From positions 186,001 to 250,000 of the forward strand of contig JASVEC010000007.1 of assembly GCA_030770535.1 (NCBI GenBank): a stretch of 64,000 nucleotides of DNA, in the 5' to 3' direction. This stretch comes from Batkoa obscura. Lineage: Eukaryota > Entomophthoromycota > Entomophthoromycetes > Entomophthorales > Batkoaceae. The notes beneath the pieces were generated by a model, which saw only the letters and a list, made by a program, of their open reading frames with translations, did not search any database and had not been told where the DNA came from. This document shows, one piece after another, positions 1-11,329 of this stretch (positions are counted from its first letter, which is position 1; each line of letters opens with the position of its first letter). Made by a program: the position numbers and the translations under genes.

Positions 1-2284
1 TATAAAGTGAACCACGATCATCTCCACCCATACCTAAAGGATTTTGACCATGTTCAATAGCTCTTAAATTATCTTCAAGATCCCTCCATGCTTCATCTGA
101 AAGGTAAACAAATTGAGATCCAATAGCTAAACGATCATAATTCCAACCAAATATAGTACGAACAGCTTCAATAGATTGATCAGCAGATCTTGTTAAATCA
201 ACACCCATGGGTTCTAAAACATTTTGGTAACGAGATATAAATTCATCATGTTGATAACAAGCAGTGTACTCGAGACTTTTTCTTTCAGCCATAATATCAA
301 CACTGTATCGAACCAACTGTTCACGAATGGTTTCAGAATCAATATGATGTGGACCAGGTGACATACAAATAACAAACCAAGTTTCTGCGTTATCAAAAGT
401 ATCAAATAATTCATCCATAGCATTTTGGAGTTGACTTGCCATACAGGGTATTTTACCATCAGTTAAATTGCCCTTAACACGAGCACGTTTCATTGAAGGT
501 TGACGAAGCGGCATGCCTGATTGTTGAGCAGAAACAATAGCACCAGAAGCTTTTGGATGAGATTCAATAGTAAGACTACCATTACTAAATAAACCAGTAA
601 CAAATGGATTTCCAGTAACTGCTCCAGACCCACGGAACGTTTGAACAAAATCGGGTGCAATACCACCCATGTTACTATCCATAAATCCATTGATAGAATA
701 GGTCACATCCCCAAAGTAATGACGAACAGTAAATTGAGCCATAGCTTGATTAGCTTGGAAAATTTCAGCACTTTCATCTTCATGTTCTTTAATCATAGCT
801 TGAAGTGCTGCTGCATCAGTAGCGGGTCCACGAGAACGATTAGCTTGACGTTGAAGGATATTAACTAGACCAGTGGCTTTTTTACTTAGTAGTTGAACGG
901 TTGGTTGATTACTAAAATAATCAACAATTGGCATTTGAATTTGGTCTTCAAGATAAGAGTCATTTGAAGCTTCAAATACATGGTAACAAATATAATTATA
1001 AAGTCGTTCATTAGCGTAATTAGCACAAAATTGTTGGAAATTATTTGTTGAATTAATTTGAGTAGTACCAGGTAAATCAAGAAGTCCAAGGAAATTAGCT
1101 TGTTCTTTAACACAAAGACGAGTATTAATAAATTCAGTTACCCAAGAAAAGAGTAATGAATAAAGACATCTTGCTAAATCATCACGTTGAACAACAGCTT
1201 GAGCAGCATCTAAAAATACAGTACATGCTTCCTTTTTAATAATCTTGGTTTTATAAGTAAGCAAACCTTCTAAAGTTCCTGGATGAAGTCCAAGGAAATC
1301 AGCAACTAAATCAAGTACATCGGTATTTTTAATTAAAGCAGCATCATCACCAGTATGATGAGCTGGATTCTCAAAATTAATATTACCAAGATGTAAGATA
1401 GCAGCAAGGAGTTGAAATACTTGACTCTGAAATTTAGGATTAAAACCCAATGTTCTCATAGCTGCTTTTAAGGCTTTAAATTCGGAACTAAGTTGAGAAT
1501 TAGAAACTTGAACTCGAGTTCCACGAAGATAATTGTAATGAGATGACTCTTGCATAAGATGAAAATGAGCTCTTTCATCAGCGGAAGTACCGGCAAGCAA
1601 TTGATAAAAGGCATAAAAATTCGATTCTTGAGAACCAGGGAAGCAAACACGATTTCTTTCTAAAAGATAATCTAAATGTTTAAATCCAACAGCTCTACCT
1701 TTATGATCAAATTGAATTTCAGTATAAAGACCAAATCTAGAAGCATGAGAATTGATACTAGTAGCTGCTTGACCAAACGAATTAATAACAGTGTATGAAT
1801 TTAGAAGTTGCTTAAAAAGCTTGGATTCTTTTTTAGAACTTTTTCTCAAAGCAGCCAATTGGGATACAAATAATTCTTTTGCTTTGGATTTTCCAGAACC
1901 AGAATCACCAACAAAGATAACAGATTGATCAATAGCTGAACGACGTAAATGAAAATAAGTAGTATTAGCTAATTGATAAATATGAGCTGGTAATTGAGTG
2001 GAACGACGTCCAGAAAAGTCTTCAAAGTCTTCAACATACTCGGCTTGAACGGAATCTCCTTGAAGTGGGTTACTAAGATGCAATGGATTGATGGAGAGCA
2101 ATACTCTTGATCCAACTTTAGTATACGTTTGATTCTTGGATTTATATTTTTCTACTAATGTATGTACAATACTATTAGTAGTTTTTTGACTGGCTTTTGA
2201 TAAATCTTGATCCCTTGAGCCCTCAACTGGAGTGCTACGTTCGGATGGAATATCATTGATGTTTGATTTCATATGAGTAGCCAT
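1..2284 (-). CDS. Chitin synthase with myosin motor-like domain (N-terminal part, runs off window)
   Basis: One uninterrupted minus-strand frame starts at an ATG at 2284-2282 and stays open to the window edge, giving about 761 residues. Near residues 126-133 there is a P-loop GDSGSGKS, where classical myosins have GESGSGKT. A switch-I-like NSHASRFG and a switch-II-like region DLPG...NYANERL follow. The segment HPGTLEGLLTYKTKI and the later MAERKSLEYTACYQ are typical of fungal class V/VII chitin synthases, in which a degenerate myosin head precedes the chitin synthase domain. The synthase domain itself would lie left of the window. Known role of the family: actin-assisted delivery of chitin synthase to growing tips. 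The start is preceded by a 2.7-kb gene-free region. No intron is seen. A true myosin is less likely because the conserved ATPase motifs are altered. Confidence 0.85.
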   Translation of the reverse strand, partial: MATHMKSNINDIPSERSTPVEGSRDQDLSKASQKTTNSIVHTLVEKYKSKNQTYTKVGSRVLLSINPLHLSNPLQGDSVQAEYVEDFEDFSGRRSTQLPAHIYQLANTTYFHLRRSAIDQSVIFVGDSGSGKSKAKELFVSQLAALRKSSKKESKLFKQLLNSYTVINSFGQAATSINSHASRFGLYTEIQFDHKGRAVGFKHLDYLLERNRVCFPGSQESNFYAFYQLLAGTSADERAHFHLMQESSHYNYLRGTRVQVSNSQLSSEFKALKAAMRTLGFNPKFQSQVFQLLAAILHLGNINFENPAHHTGDDAALIKNTDVLDLVADFLGLHPGTLEGLLTYKTKIIKKEACTVFLDAAQAVVQRDDLARCLYSLLFSWVTEFINTRLCVKEQANFLGLLDLPGTTQINSTNNFQQFCANYANERLYNYICYHVFEASNDSYLEDQIQMPIVDYFSNQPTVQLLSKKATGLVNILQRQANRSRGPATDAAALQAMIKEHEDESAEIFQANQAMAQFTVRHYFGDVTYSINGFMDSNMGGIAPDFVQTFRGSGAVTGNPFVTGLFSNGSLTIESHPKASGAIVSAQQSGMPLRQPSMKRARVKGNLTDGKIPCMASQLQNAMDELFDTFDNAETWFVICMSPGPHHIDSETIREQLVRYSVDIMAERKSLEYTACYQHDEFISRYQNVLEPMGVDLTRSADQSIEAVRTIFGWNYDRLAIGSQFVYLSDEAWRDLEDNLRAIEHGQNPLGMGGDDRGSLY

Positions 2285-4021
2285 CTAAAGAAATTAGTTA
2301 ATATCATGTTTACAATCAAAGCTCAAGTTAGCCTACCTTTGAAATAATTAAAGCTTAATAAAATTATTTACAATTACACAATTTCTTTTCAATAAGATAA
2401 AAAATTAAATTAAATTATACAATAAAAACTAAATGGATAGACTTGACGTCTCTATAATAGATAATAATATTTTTCTTCAAATTAATCAATATTAATAAGA
2501 AAGATAAACAATCAATAAAAATTGAAAAGAAATTAAATTAATAAATTAATTATAAATTGCAATATAAAAAGGGGTATTTAAAAATATATTTTATAATAGT
2601 AACTATCTGCTTTTATTTGTTAATTTAAATATAAAATCAGGCCTTGGAGTTATTATAGTTTCCGCGAACCTCTTATTCTTATAAATTTTGATTGTTCCAA
2701 AACTAATAATAGATTGAACAAATAGACCAAGTACTTTGAACTTTATAGTACTATATTATTGGTTTATCTATGAAATCTTTACTTCATAATAAATTACGGT
2801 GAAAATATAGAGCCAATGTTTTTATCGAGTTGTTAACTTGAGTTTCTATTTTTAGATTAATTTGTTAATCAACTTCAAGTTTTATTACTCTGCCCATTTT
2901 ATTTGAAAAATCCCAATTTCTGATTTATTTATTTTACTTTTTTCTTAAATTTCTCCTTAGTCATTCTAATTTTGCAGCTTCAAACTATAAATATACCTTC
3001 CATTTTCTATTTTTAAATCAATTTAAAAATAAAATAATACCCAATTTATCAAAATCAAAAAAATCAAAAGAATTGAAATAAACAAAAAGTCTATTTATAA
3101 ACAACTATCTTACTTTTATTATATTAATAACATTTATATAATACTAGAGTATATAAATAAAATCAATGAACATTAAATTCATTATTTGAGTTCCTATAAT
3201 GTATATATTTTAAAAATTAGGATCGGAAAAGAATAGCAACGATGAGTTAATTTAATTTAATATTTATTCTCCAATAAAAATTTACAAGAAATCAAGTAAA
3301 TCATAATAAACTTAGTCCATTTCTCGGCTCTTGTTTCCTCTGTTAATTATTCTTTATACATTTTCTTTGTTAAAAGCCGCATCAGGGTTTTATTGTCCTT
3401 TTAAATGATTAATAGAACTAATATAGTTTCCGATCAATGTATCTTAGTATTTCAAATGTTACAAAAAAATTACTATATCCTCAAATCAATATATTTAAAA
3501 AAGATAATATAATTATTATCATCCAAGATAACTATTAGATTAATCTAGCCAACTTGATCAATAAAGATAGCAATTTTGATCATTTGCATTAATAATGCAA
3601 AAAAGCTAAAAAAAATTCGACAACAAAGTTTATGTATTTATAATAGCAATATAACAAATATTGAAATTATAAAATAACTCATTTGTATTGAGAAGGGACA
3701 ATTAGTCAACTACATGATTATTTTTTGATAATAGATTGTTAGTTAGGTGATCTTTATCAGTTTCATTTAGTTATTAGTTTTTTATACACTAATAAAGTTG
3801 GACAACTTATGAACTTGACATTACAATAATATTGAAGATATACAATAAAATTGAAACTTAGTTAAAAAATAAGATCATTTAAATTGAAAATATAGTTACT
3901 ATAAGCTTTTGATATAATTTGATTAGGGTTACAGATCTAGATTTTTATTAAGATTTTATCATCTTTTTTTGAAATGGATCAAATTTAAACTTGTCTGGTT
4001 ATTATCTTTTATTCAATAGCA
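2285..4021. other. Gene-free AT-rich upstream region of the chitin synthase gene
   Basis: No open frame of credible length or codon pattern is seen on either strand. It is probably the 5' regulatory region of the minus-strand chitin synthase gene, with no other structure that I could recognise. Confidence 0.5.
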
Positions 4022-4124
4022 TTGGGGATGTTTTTTTTGGCTTCATTACTTTTTCCACCTTCCAAGCGCTATTTAAGTGGAAAAATTGTTAGTAAAATTG
4101 TTAGACACAAAAATACATCCCCAT
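4022..4124 (+). mobile_element. Miniature palindromic element, TGGGGATGT family
   Basis: The ends are TGGGGATGT and ACATCCCCA, and the inner part carries the family core (TTCATTACTTTTTCCA ... GTTAGTAAAATT). It is non-coding, about 100 bp, and one of about 20 copies in the window. Confidence 0.8.
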
Positions 4125-4228
4125 CAATGATTACAATTCAATGACATCTCTATTTTTTAATTTGTTCTTTTTTTTATTGAATTGAAGTTTCTATTGATGG
4201 GATCAAATCAAATTAATTTCTTTTTTAC

Positions 4229-4724
4229 AGCCTGGTTCATCTTGAATTGAAAATAAAATGGTATTTTTTAAAATCAGTTGTTTGATTGGTTAATTTTTAA
4301 AGTTTGCTACTTAAAAACTCAATAACTTGTAAAGTTTAAATTCTAATAAAATTTATCTGATGTGCTACCATTTTAACTATTGTTATTGTTGGTATCTTTT
4401 CCTTATATTGATAATATTAAATTAGGCTTAGTTAAAAACATTTTAAAATAAAAAGTATAAGCTACATAATTTTAAAGTAAGAGAAAGCTAAAATATTTGA
4501 GATTTTTGACTTTCCCATTTTAAATTTAATAGTATAAAAGCGACTTATTATTGATCATAGTAAGTTATAAGAAAAAAATACTAATTCAATTTATAAGCTA
4601 TAGTTTAGTAAAATTTAGTAAAAATTGTTAACTAAGAATTTAAGCCTAATTTTACTAGAAATTTAGGCCTAATTTTTATTTTAAATAAGCTGTTTTTTAT
4701 TTTCAATTCAAGATGAACCCAGCT
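4229..4724. mobile_element. Non-coding element with 30-bp terminal inverted repeats
   Basis: The left end (4229-4258) and right end (4695-4724) are inverted repeats that match at 28 of 30 positions, sharing the core GTTCATCTTGAATTGAAAAT. The 496-bp interior has no open frame and carries subterminal repeats of the type TTAGGCCTAAT. It is a MITE-like element of a family distinct from the TGGGGATGT one. I saw only this copy and no clear target duplication. Confidence 0.65.
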
Positions 4725-5029
4725 AAGCTGTATTATAGATAGTTTTTATTTTTATTTTTGAATTTTTATACTTAGTACATTTTACTATAATAATTAAACA
4801 AATTGCCTCCTTTAACCTAGAATAGTTAAATAGCACCTATTAGACATTAATCATACTAATATTTTTTAGCATTTATATATAATAAGGGGTTTTCTTACTC
4901 CAGATTAGACAGATATTTCATTAGCTCTAAAACACGTAATCGATTTTTTTAAATTTAAGAAGCATATAAAGTTTTCATTAGTTTTTAATATCAAAAAATA
5001 TAAGCTATCGAGATTATAAACTAAATATA

Positions 5030-6674
5030 ATGAAAGGTTCTCCATTTGGTATTAATTTTAATTCATTGAGTCTATTTTTTTAATTAACTTCAAAATTACA
5101 GAAGAGTTTATACCATTGAGTTATTATATTGTTATCAGCATATCATTGATTGAAATCCTTGGAAAGTAAGTAATAGTAAATGTACATTAAACTAATAAAA
5201 ACCTGAGATATCTTATAGTTATTTTCAATGGCAGAAATCAAGTGAAAAAGAAATATCTAATGAATTTGAGGGAGTTATTCATTCTAAAGTATTACAAAAA
5301 ATACAAGTGGTTAATGAGGATAGATCAGCATTAAGATTTTACAAATCCATCTTTAGTTTATTGGAGTTTATAACCTTTTTTTATTTTGATGCTTTTTTTT
5401 ATTTATGGGATTATTCAAAGAGTATATTAGAATCCGTGGGATATCAAAATATTGTAAGTGTATCTTTAATTTGCTCATTAATTAATATTTATTCTTTGAT
5501 TTAGATAAATCAATCTATTTTATTTTTTAACTTATATTTAATATTGATCACCTTACTCAATTTACCGTTTGATATTCATAACTCTATATTTATTATAAAA
5601 GAATATCAAGCGGATAGTAAAGGAGTTATAATGAGTTTAATTAAAAGTTTAATTTCAACAATGTTTCAATCTATAGTAGTAAAAGTCATCATTGAAATTG
5701 CTAGTAGAAACATAAACAAAGAATTTGGTATATATAGATTATTAGCTTTTAGTTGGCTATTATTGTAAGTTTAATTATTATATTATTATCAATAGAATTT
5801 TTATTTCTATTTTATTCTTATTTAGTACTGTTCTCCAATTTATTTATTCAATAATACTACCACATAAGATAATACCATTTTATTATAAAATGAAAAGAAC
5901 AGTTGAACTAGAAGAAGGTTTTTTAAAAGAGAAGATTATTAAATTAAGTAATTCAATTAATATTCCGTTAAAGAAAATATATATCAATAATAATCCATCG
6001 AAACTTAGTAATATATTTTCATCTTTAAAATTACATATTTATGGCTTTGATGATAAAACTATTATATTAAGTAAAGAATTAATTAATAATAAATCAAATG
6101 ATGAAATAGTAATTATCATAGGTAATTATTATTATCATTTTAATTATTGATCTAATTTTATTTAGCTACTAAATTAATTCAATCAAAGTTAGGCTATAGT
6201 TTCAATTGTCGCTTAAAAGATAATTTAATTGTGTTAATTAACATGTATCTATTTAATACGCTTACAACCCAATTCTATACCAATGATAGCATCCCCGTCA
6301 TAGTTGCTGTTATTTATATAATTTATTTTGTATCACCCATCAATCTATTAATTGAAATATTCTTTAATTTAATATTAAGATCAATTTATTTTGAAATAGA
6401 TAAAACTATTGTTGATACTTATGACAATGAGATTAATGTCAAAGAAAATTTAATTTGTTCTTATTATACTAATTTAGGAGAAATAAGGATTAGTAAATTA
6501 TATTCAATTATAAATTATCAAAAACCTAGATTAACTGAAAGAGTAATGGCAATTGATTATTATATTCAAAATGAATATAAGAAAAAAAAAAAGAAATTAA
6601 GTGAAGCCAGAATAAACAATTCTTCAGCATTTCTTAGTCTCTCCGCTTCTATATCAGCTCAACGTCCACGTTAA
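5030..6674 (+). CDS. Ste24/ZMPSTE24-like CAAX protease homologue lacking the zinc site (pseudoenzyme)
   Basis: Exons 5030-5048, 5102-about 5160, about 5217-5453, 5505-5763, 5826-6121 and 6166-6674 join in frame. The product aligns with Ste24 along its whole length. It has an N-terminal membrane segment, then LLNLPFDIHNSIFIIKEY (human TGLPWSLYNTFVIEEKH), then IPLKKIYI (human FPLTKVYV) and IYGFDDKTIILSKELI (human FYGFFKNKRIVLFDTLL). A C-terminal PRLTERVMAID replaces human PPLLERLQAL. Where the family has GHELGHWKLGHT this protein has ATKLIQSKLGYS, so both zinc histidines and the catalytic Glu are lost. The third ligand (Glu of RRFEFQAD) is Tyr. Known role of the family: ER/nuclear-membrane maturation of prenylated CAAX proteins. 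With the site gone, a non-catalytic role or early decay is inferred. Only exon 1 is uncertain. Confidence 0.75.
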
Positions 6675-7068
6675 TTCCCCTTTAGGTTCTTTATACTTTT
6701 TACTACACCCAACAATAAACCACTTAGTAGTCTAACTCCTTCAACATACTAAAAAAATAAAATAGAAGTTTTTTTTATTAATTTTTGATTATATCTAATT
6801 CTTATTGATTAATTATAATATTAAAAATATAACTCTTTGCTTTAATTAACAAGGTATTTTTATTAAATCAAAGTTTCACCTTATTATAAATAAAGTGTAG
6901 ATAGTTATAAAATAAAACACTTGATATTTAATTTATTATTTTTACTAAATTACAGTTATAATGAAAAGCTTTACATTTGATATCGTAGCTATTTTGTTTT
7001 ATTTATAAACTTCTTTTAACTTTTAATAATGTATTTCAGTTTTTTAGTTATTATCTCATTATTAATAT
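6675..7068. other. Short intergenic stretch
   Basis: AT-rich 3' flank of the Ste24-like gene. I see no gene or repeat in it. Confidence 0.5.
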
Positions 7069-7172
7069 ATTGGGATGTATTTTTGTGTTTAAGAATTTTA
7101 CTAACAAATTTTCCACTCAAATAACACTTAAAAATGGAAAAAATAATGAAGTCAAAAAAAAACGCTCTCATA
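7069..7172 (-). mobile_element. Miniature palindromic element, TGGGGATGT family
   Basis: It begins TTGGGATGTATTTTTGTG, contains the CCACTCAAAT core and ends CTCTCATAT. The copy is diverged at its right end. Confidence 0.75.
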
Positions 7173-7420
7173 TCCTTATTTGAAATAGCAATTATGTAGA
7201 TTTAAAGATAATGTAATTAACTATTTGAGATATTAAAATATAATTGTTACTATACTTATTTTCAATATTCAAAAAATTAACAAACTAAAATACCAAATAA
7301 ATTAAATAAAAAAATTGAATATAATGTATTTATAAACGATCAGGAATTGTACAATAACAAAGTAGCCTTCCAACTAATACTAAATATATTAGTATAGTAA
7401 GTATTAATAATTTATTCTTT

Positions 7421-8345
7421 ATGCCAACTTATATTTTTATTAAGCTACATTATTTAGTGTTAGCTTATATTACAATTTTAATATCACATCAAGTGTTAAT
7501 ATCACTATTTTTTATTCATTATGATTTTTTTATAAAAAAAAGTTATATGACAAACAATATAAGATTACAGAAATATATAATTGTTATAATTCAATTTTGT
7601 ATTATCTATTATATATATTTAATAATTAATATTAATATTATTATATTATCTATTGATAAATTTAATGAAATAACGTTTGGGGATGTATTTTTTTATTTAA
7701 GAATTTACTAGCAATTTTTCCACTCAAATAGTACTTAAAAGACAGAAAAAACAATGAACCCAAAAAAACATTCCTATTTACTTTTTATGTTTTGTTAATA
7801 ATGTACAATCCCAAGGATTTGTGTTTATGGCTTCTATTCTAAAACAATTGTTATGCCTAAGACATTAATTGATATTAGAACAAAAAAGAGCTATTAGTTA
7901 CAATGAGATTTTATTTTATTTTTGTAAATTATAACAAGCTTCTAATATTGCTAATTTAGACAAAAAGAACTATTAAAATATAAATTAAATTCTGATTTAT
8001 ATTATATTTTAAATATACTATTAATTATGCACCTGCTTTTCATTTATCTATATTTATTGTTAAACAATTAATTACTAATGGTCAAATACCATCTATAATC
8101 ATTTTAATTTATACAGATTATTTAATATTTTTAAGAAGTTTAATAATTAAAATTTTATTTAATCTTAAATTATATTATATTTGTTAAGTTGATAAAATTA
8201 TCCTAAATATTTATGATATAGAGTTCAGAATCAAAGAAAGAGCTATTAAGCTATATAATAATAATATGGAGGAAGTCTATGTTGATTGAATTTATTCTAT
8301 TGTTCATTATGAAAAACTAAAGTTAATTGAAAAATTAATAGTAGG
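7421..8345 (+). pseudogene. Decayed tandem copy of the Ste24-like gene
   Basis: Conceptual pieces in several frames match the neighbouring Ste24-like protein in the same order. FFIHYDFFIKKSY (7500-7540) corresponds to PFDIHNSIFIIKEY. YGFYSKTIVMPKTLI (about 7826-7870) corresponds to YGFDDKTIILSKELI. TNGQIPSIII (about 8075-8105) corresponds to TNDSIPVIVA. YSIVHYEKLKLIEKL (about 8295-8340) corresponds to YSIINYQKPRLTERV. A miniature element is inserted at 7677-7776 and another abuts the 3' end. The position of the family's HEXXH shows KL-Q residues like the intact gene, so the zinc site was probably lost before duplication. Stops and frame changes make a working product unlikely. Confidence 0.6.
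7677..7776 (-). mobile_element. Miniature palindromic element inserted in the Ste24-like relic
   Basis: TTTGGGGATGTATTTTT at the left, the CCACTCAAATAGTACTTAAAAG core, and an eroded right end ACATTCC. It splits the relic of the second Ste24-like copy. Confidence 0.75.
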
Positions 8346-8448
8346 GGATAATTTTTCTGGTTTTATTACTTTTTTTCCCATCTTTTAAGCACTATTTGGG
8401 TGGAAAGATTGTTAGTAAAATTCTTAAGCACAAAAATACATCTCCAAT
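8342..8448 (+). mobile_element. Miniature palindromic element, TGGGGATGT family
   Basis: Left end TAGGGGATAATTTTT, core TTTTAAGCACTATTTGGGTGG, right end AATACATCTCCA. Moderately diverged. Confidence 0.75.
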
Positions 8449-8599
8449 AATTAAATTTATTTGATATAATAAGAGAGAATTAAGAATTGTTTATTATTTG
8501 ATTTTAAATTTTTAAATTTTCACTTTTAATATTAGAACTTTTTAAATTCAAAAATTTACTCAAATATTTCTTTTGTTCTTTTTTTAATAATTTTAAAAA

Positions 8600-10472
8600 A
8601 TGATAAATAGATATTATAGACTAATTAATAAAAATCAACTAAATTTAATTAGAACCACTTTTTTAAAGACAGGTAGGTATATTATTATTGAACTATTATA
8701 TGATAGAATTTAATTGACATTTTCAATTTAGATAAATTTCATACACTTAAAATCAATTATCAGGACAGTAATTTTAATAATGCAAATAATAATAATATAG
8801 AAAACAAGAGTGATATATATGACGGTACTTTGATAGAGAACAATAAAATCATAGAAACTGCGGAAATAAAAAAAGAAGCAGCTAAAGTAACACCATTAAC
8901 GAATACATATCAAGGTCACGAATTAGGCAAATACAATCGAGATTTAGAATCAAAAATAAAAAACAAACGACTTGATGAAGCTTATAAAATCATCCAAAAG
9001 ATCAAAACTAAAAATATACAACCTGATTTAGTCACTTTTAATTTAATATTGTCAAGTATTCAATTTAACAAAGACTTTAATTTAAGTCTAAATGTGTTAA
9101 AAGATTTATTGAGCCTTGGATTAACACCAGATGTTATTACAATTAATCATTTATTGGAGGTAGAAAGTTTTTTCTTTTTAATAGTTTATTAAAATTTTAT
9201 ATTAATAAATAACAATATAGATAGCCATCAATAGTGGATTAAAAATAGAATTGGTGAAAGAAATTGCGAAAGAATTAAACATTAAACTTAATTCCCAATC
9301 TTATGAAATTATACTAAAAGGGTATTTTTTACGTAAAGAATATGAATCCTTAATATTATATTATGAGAGATACTTAACTAAAAAAGACATTCAGTTATCA
9401 TATAAAACTTATCAAATGATTATAATAACTCATTGTAAATTAGGTCAATTTGATTTGGTATTAGAATTAATTCAAAAACCTAATAAGAAAATTTTAAATT
9501 GGGCAATACCTTCCGATCCCATTCATTTAGTTACTTATCTTCGATTATTTTTGGAAAATTATCATGTAAGCTTTATCCTTATTGTTTATTGTTTATATAT
9601 ACTAATGCTGTTTTTAGATTAAAGGCTCCTCTTATTTATTTCAATTGATAAGTAATAAAGGTATCCATTTGGATGAAGGTACTTGTTTAAATGCTTTAAA
9701 TGTAGCCGGGAGATATGGAGATACTATGTTAACTACATTAAGTTTAAAAGCATTAAGTAAAATCAAAGTGAATTTAAAAGAACAACATTTTATACCAATT
9801 ATTGAGAGCTATCTCAAAGGTAATAAAATGGAAGATTATGAAAAAGCAATTTATTTATTAAAATTAATGGAACAAAGTCATTTAAAATTGGAGTACAAGT
9901 TACTGGGGAACCAGATGACAGAATATTTCATTACTAATTTGCATCAAAGTAAACTATTTTTTCAATTTTTAAAAGAGAATAATATCAATTTTATATTATG
10001 CTATAACTTATTATTATCCACCTACTGGGAGATTATGGATGTTGGTAGAGCCAATGAAATTTTTAATTTAATATTAACCAATGACGACTTAACGCCAGAT
10101 ATCGATACCTTTAACATCATGTTAAAAGGATATTCCAAATCAAATTCAATAGACAAGAAAGACGCTTTACTAACCCAAATGACTTCTTACAACATCCCAA
10201 AAGATCAAGAAACTTATACACAATTAATTCAATTAATTTTAGCTCCATTAACACTATCCAATCACAATTATGAAGAAGCATTCACATATCTTGAAGAAAT
10301 GAAGCAGAAGAACTATTTACCTTCATATCATCTCTATGCTACACTAATTCGAAGATGTGCTAAAGCTAGGGATCCAAGAGCTTATATTGCATTAGATGAA
10401 ATGTTTCAATTGGGTTATAATCCACCACCATCTTTAAGAAGATATATTGAAACGGGAGGGGTGAGTATTTAA
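8600..10472 (+). CDS. Pentatricopeptide-repeat protein, probably mitochondrial
   Basis: Four exons (8600-8672, 8732-9159, 9221-9565, 9618-10472) join in frame to a 566-residue protein. The first 25 residues (MINRYYRLINKNQLNLIRTT...) are basic with no acidic residue, like a mitochondrial targeting peptide. An Asn-rich linker follows, then PPR-type helical hairpins: DEAYKIIQKIKTKNIQPDLV with TFNLILSSIQ, NVLKDLLSLGLTPDVITINHL, NEIFNLILTNDDLTPDIDTF, and EEAFTYLEEMKQKNYLPSYH with LYATLIRRCAKA. PPR proteins bind organellar RNA and act in its processing or translation. Which transcript this one serves cannot be told from the sequence. A role at mitochondrial RNA is inferred from the family and the leader. 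All three introns have GT-AG ends. Confidence 0.75.
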
Positions 10473-11329
10473 ATTCTAAAATTCTAAAATAAAATAGAGG
10501 TTAAATAGAAACATCGCTGGATTTTATTTTAAATGTAGTTTTAAAGTCATAATTTGAAGTATTGTAAATTAAAATTTTGGAACTTTATTTAAGTTGTTAT
10601 TATGGTAAATGTAGAATGAAAGATTTTGATGAAATTGAATAGCTTACCGAATAAAATTATTTAATTTTAAATCCACTTAGATTCTAATTAAATTCTAACA
10701 CATAACATCAAATTATTTGCTCAATATAAAAACATACTATATACGCCTCAACTAAGCATAGCTAAATAATAGTTTTCAATTTCATAATAGGTGTGATATT
10801 TTCTATATATATGGATTAGAAACAAAATCCATTTTTATGTAGTAAATGGTTGATTTATAAAGGATAGATTCTTAGATATTCTTTATTGCTAATATTGAAA
10901 ATTAAGTTAATAAGGTGTTTCGCTACATGTATAGTAAACTATATTATTTGCTTACTTAAATAGGAATGATGATAAAGTTTTTGATATAGTATTAATTACT
11001 AGAAATTGAATATGAGTAATGTTTAAAGTTCGAATAAAGCTAATGAAATTCTTCAACCTCACTTTTAACTATTTTCTATGTGACACAAATTTTAAAAATA
11101 TAAAAGCTGGATAAAAAATAGTTTTGAGTTATTTTAAATTAACCAAAATTGAAACAAACTTTAGATCAACCCATGTTGCAAAGTAGACATGCTCAAAAGT
11201 AACCTTTCTATGAAATTCTAAACCAATCAAATTTGGCTAAAAATAATAAGTAAAAGCAAATGAAATCCCATTTAAAAAATGCACTTTTTTGACTATATTT
11301 TTTAATCATTCTACCATTCTTAATTAAAA
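10473..11329. other. Intergenic region between the PPR gene and Nup54
   Basis: AT-rich, with no supported frame or repeat. It holds the presumed terminator of the PPR gene and the promoter of Nup54. Confidence 0.5.
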
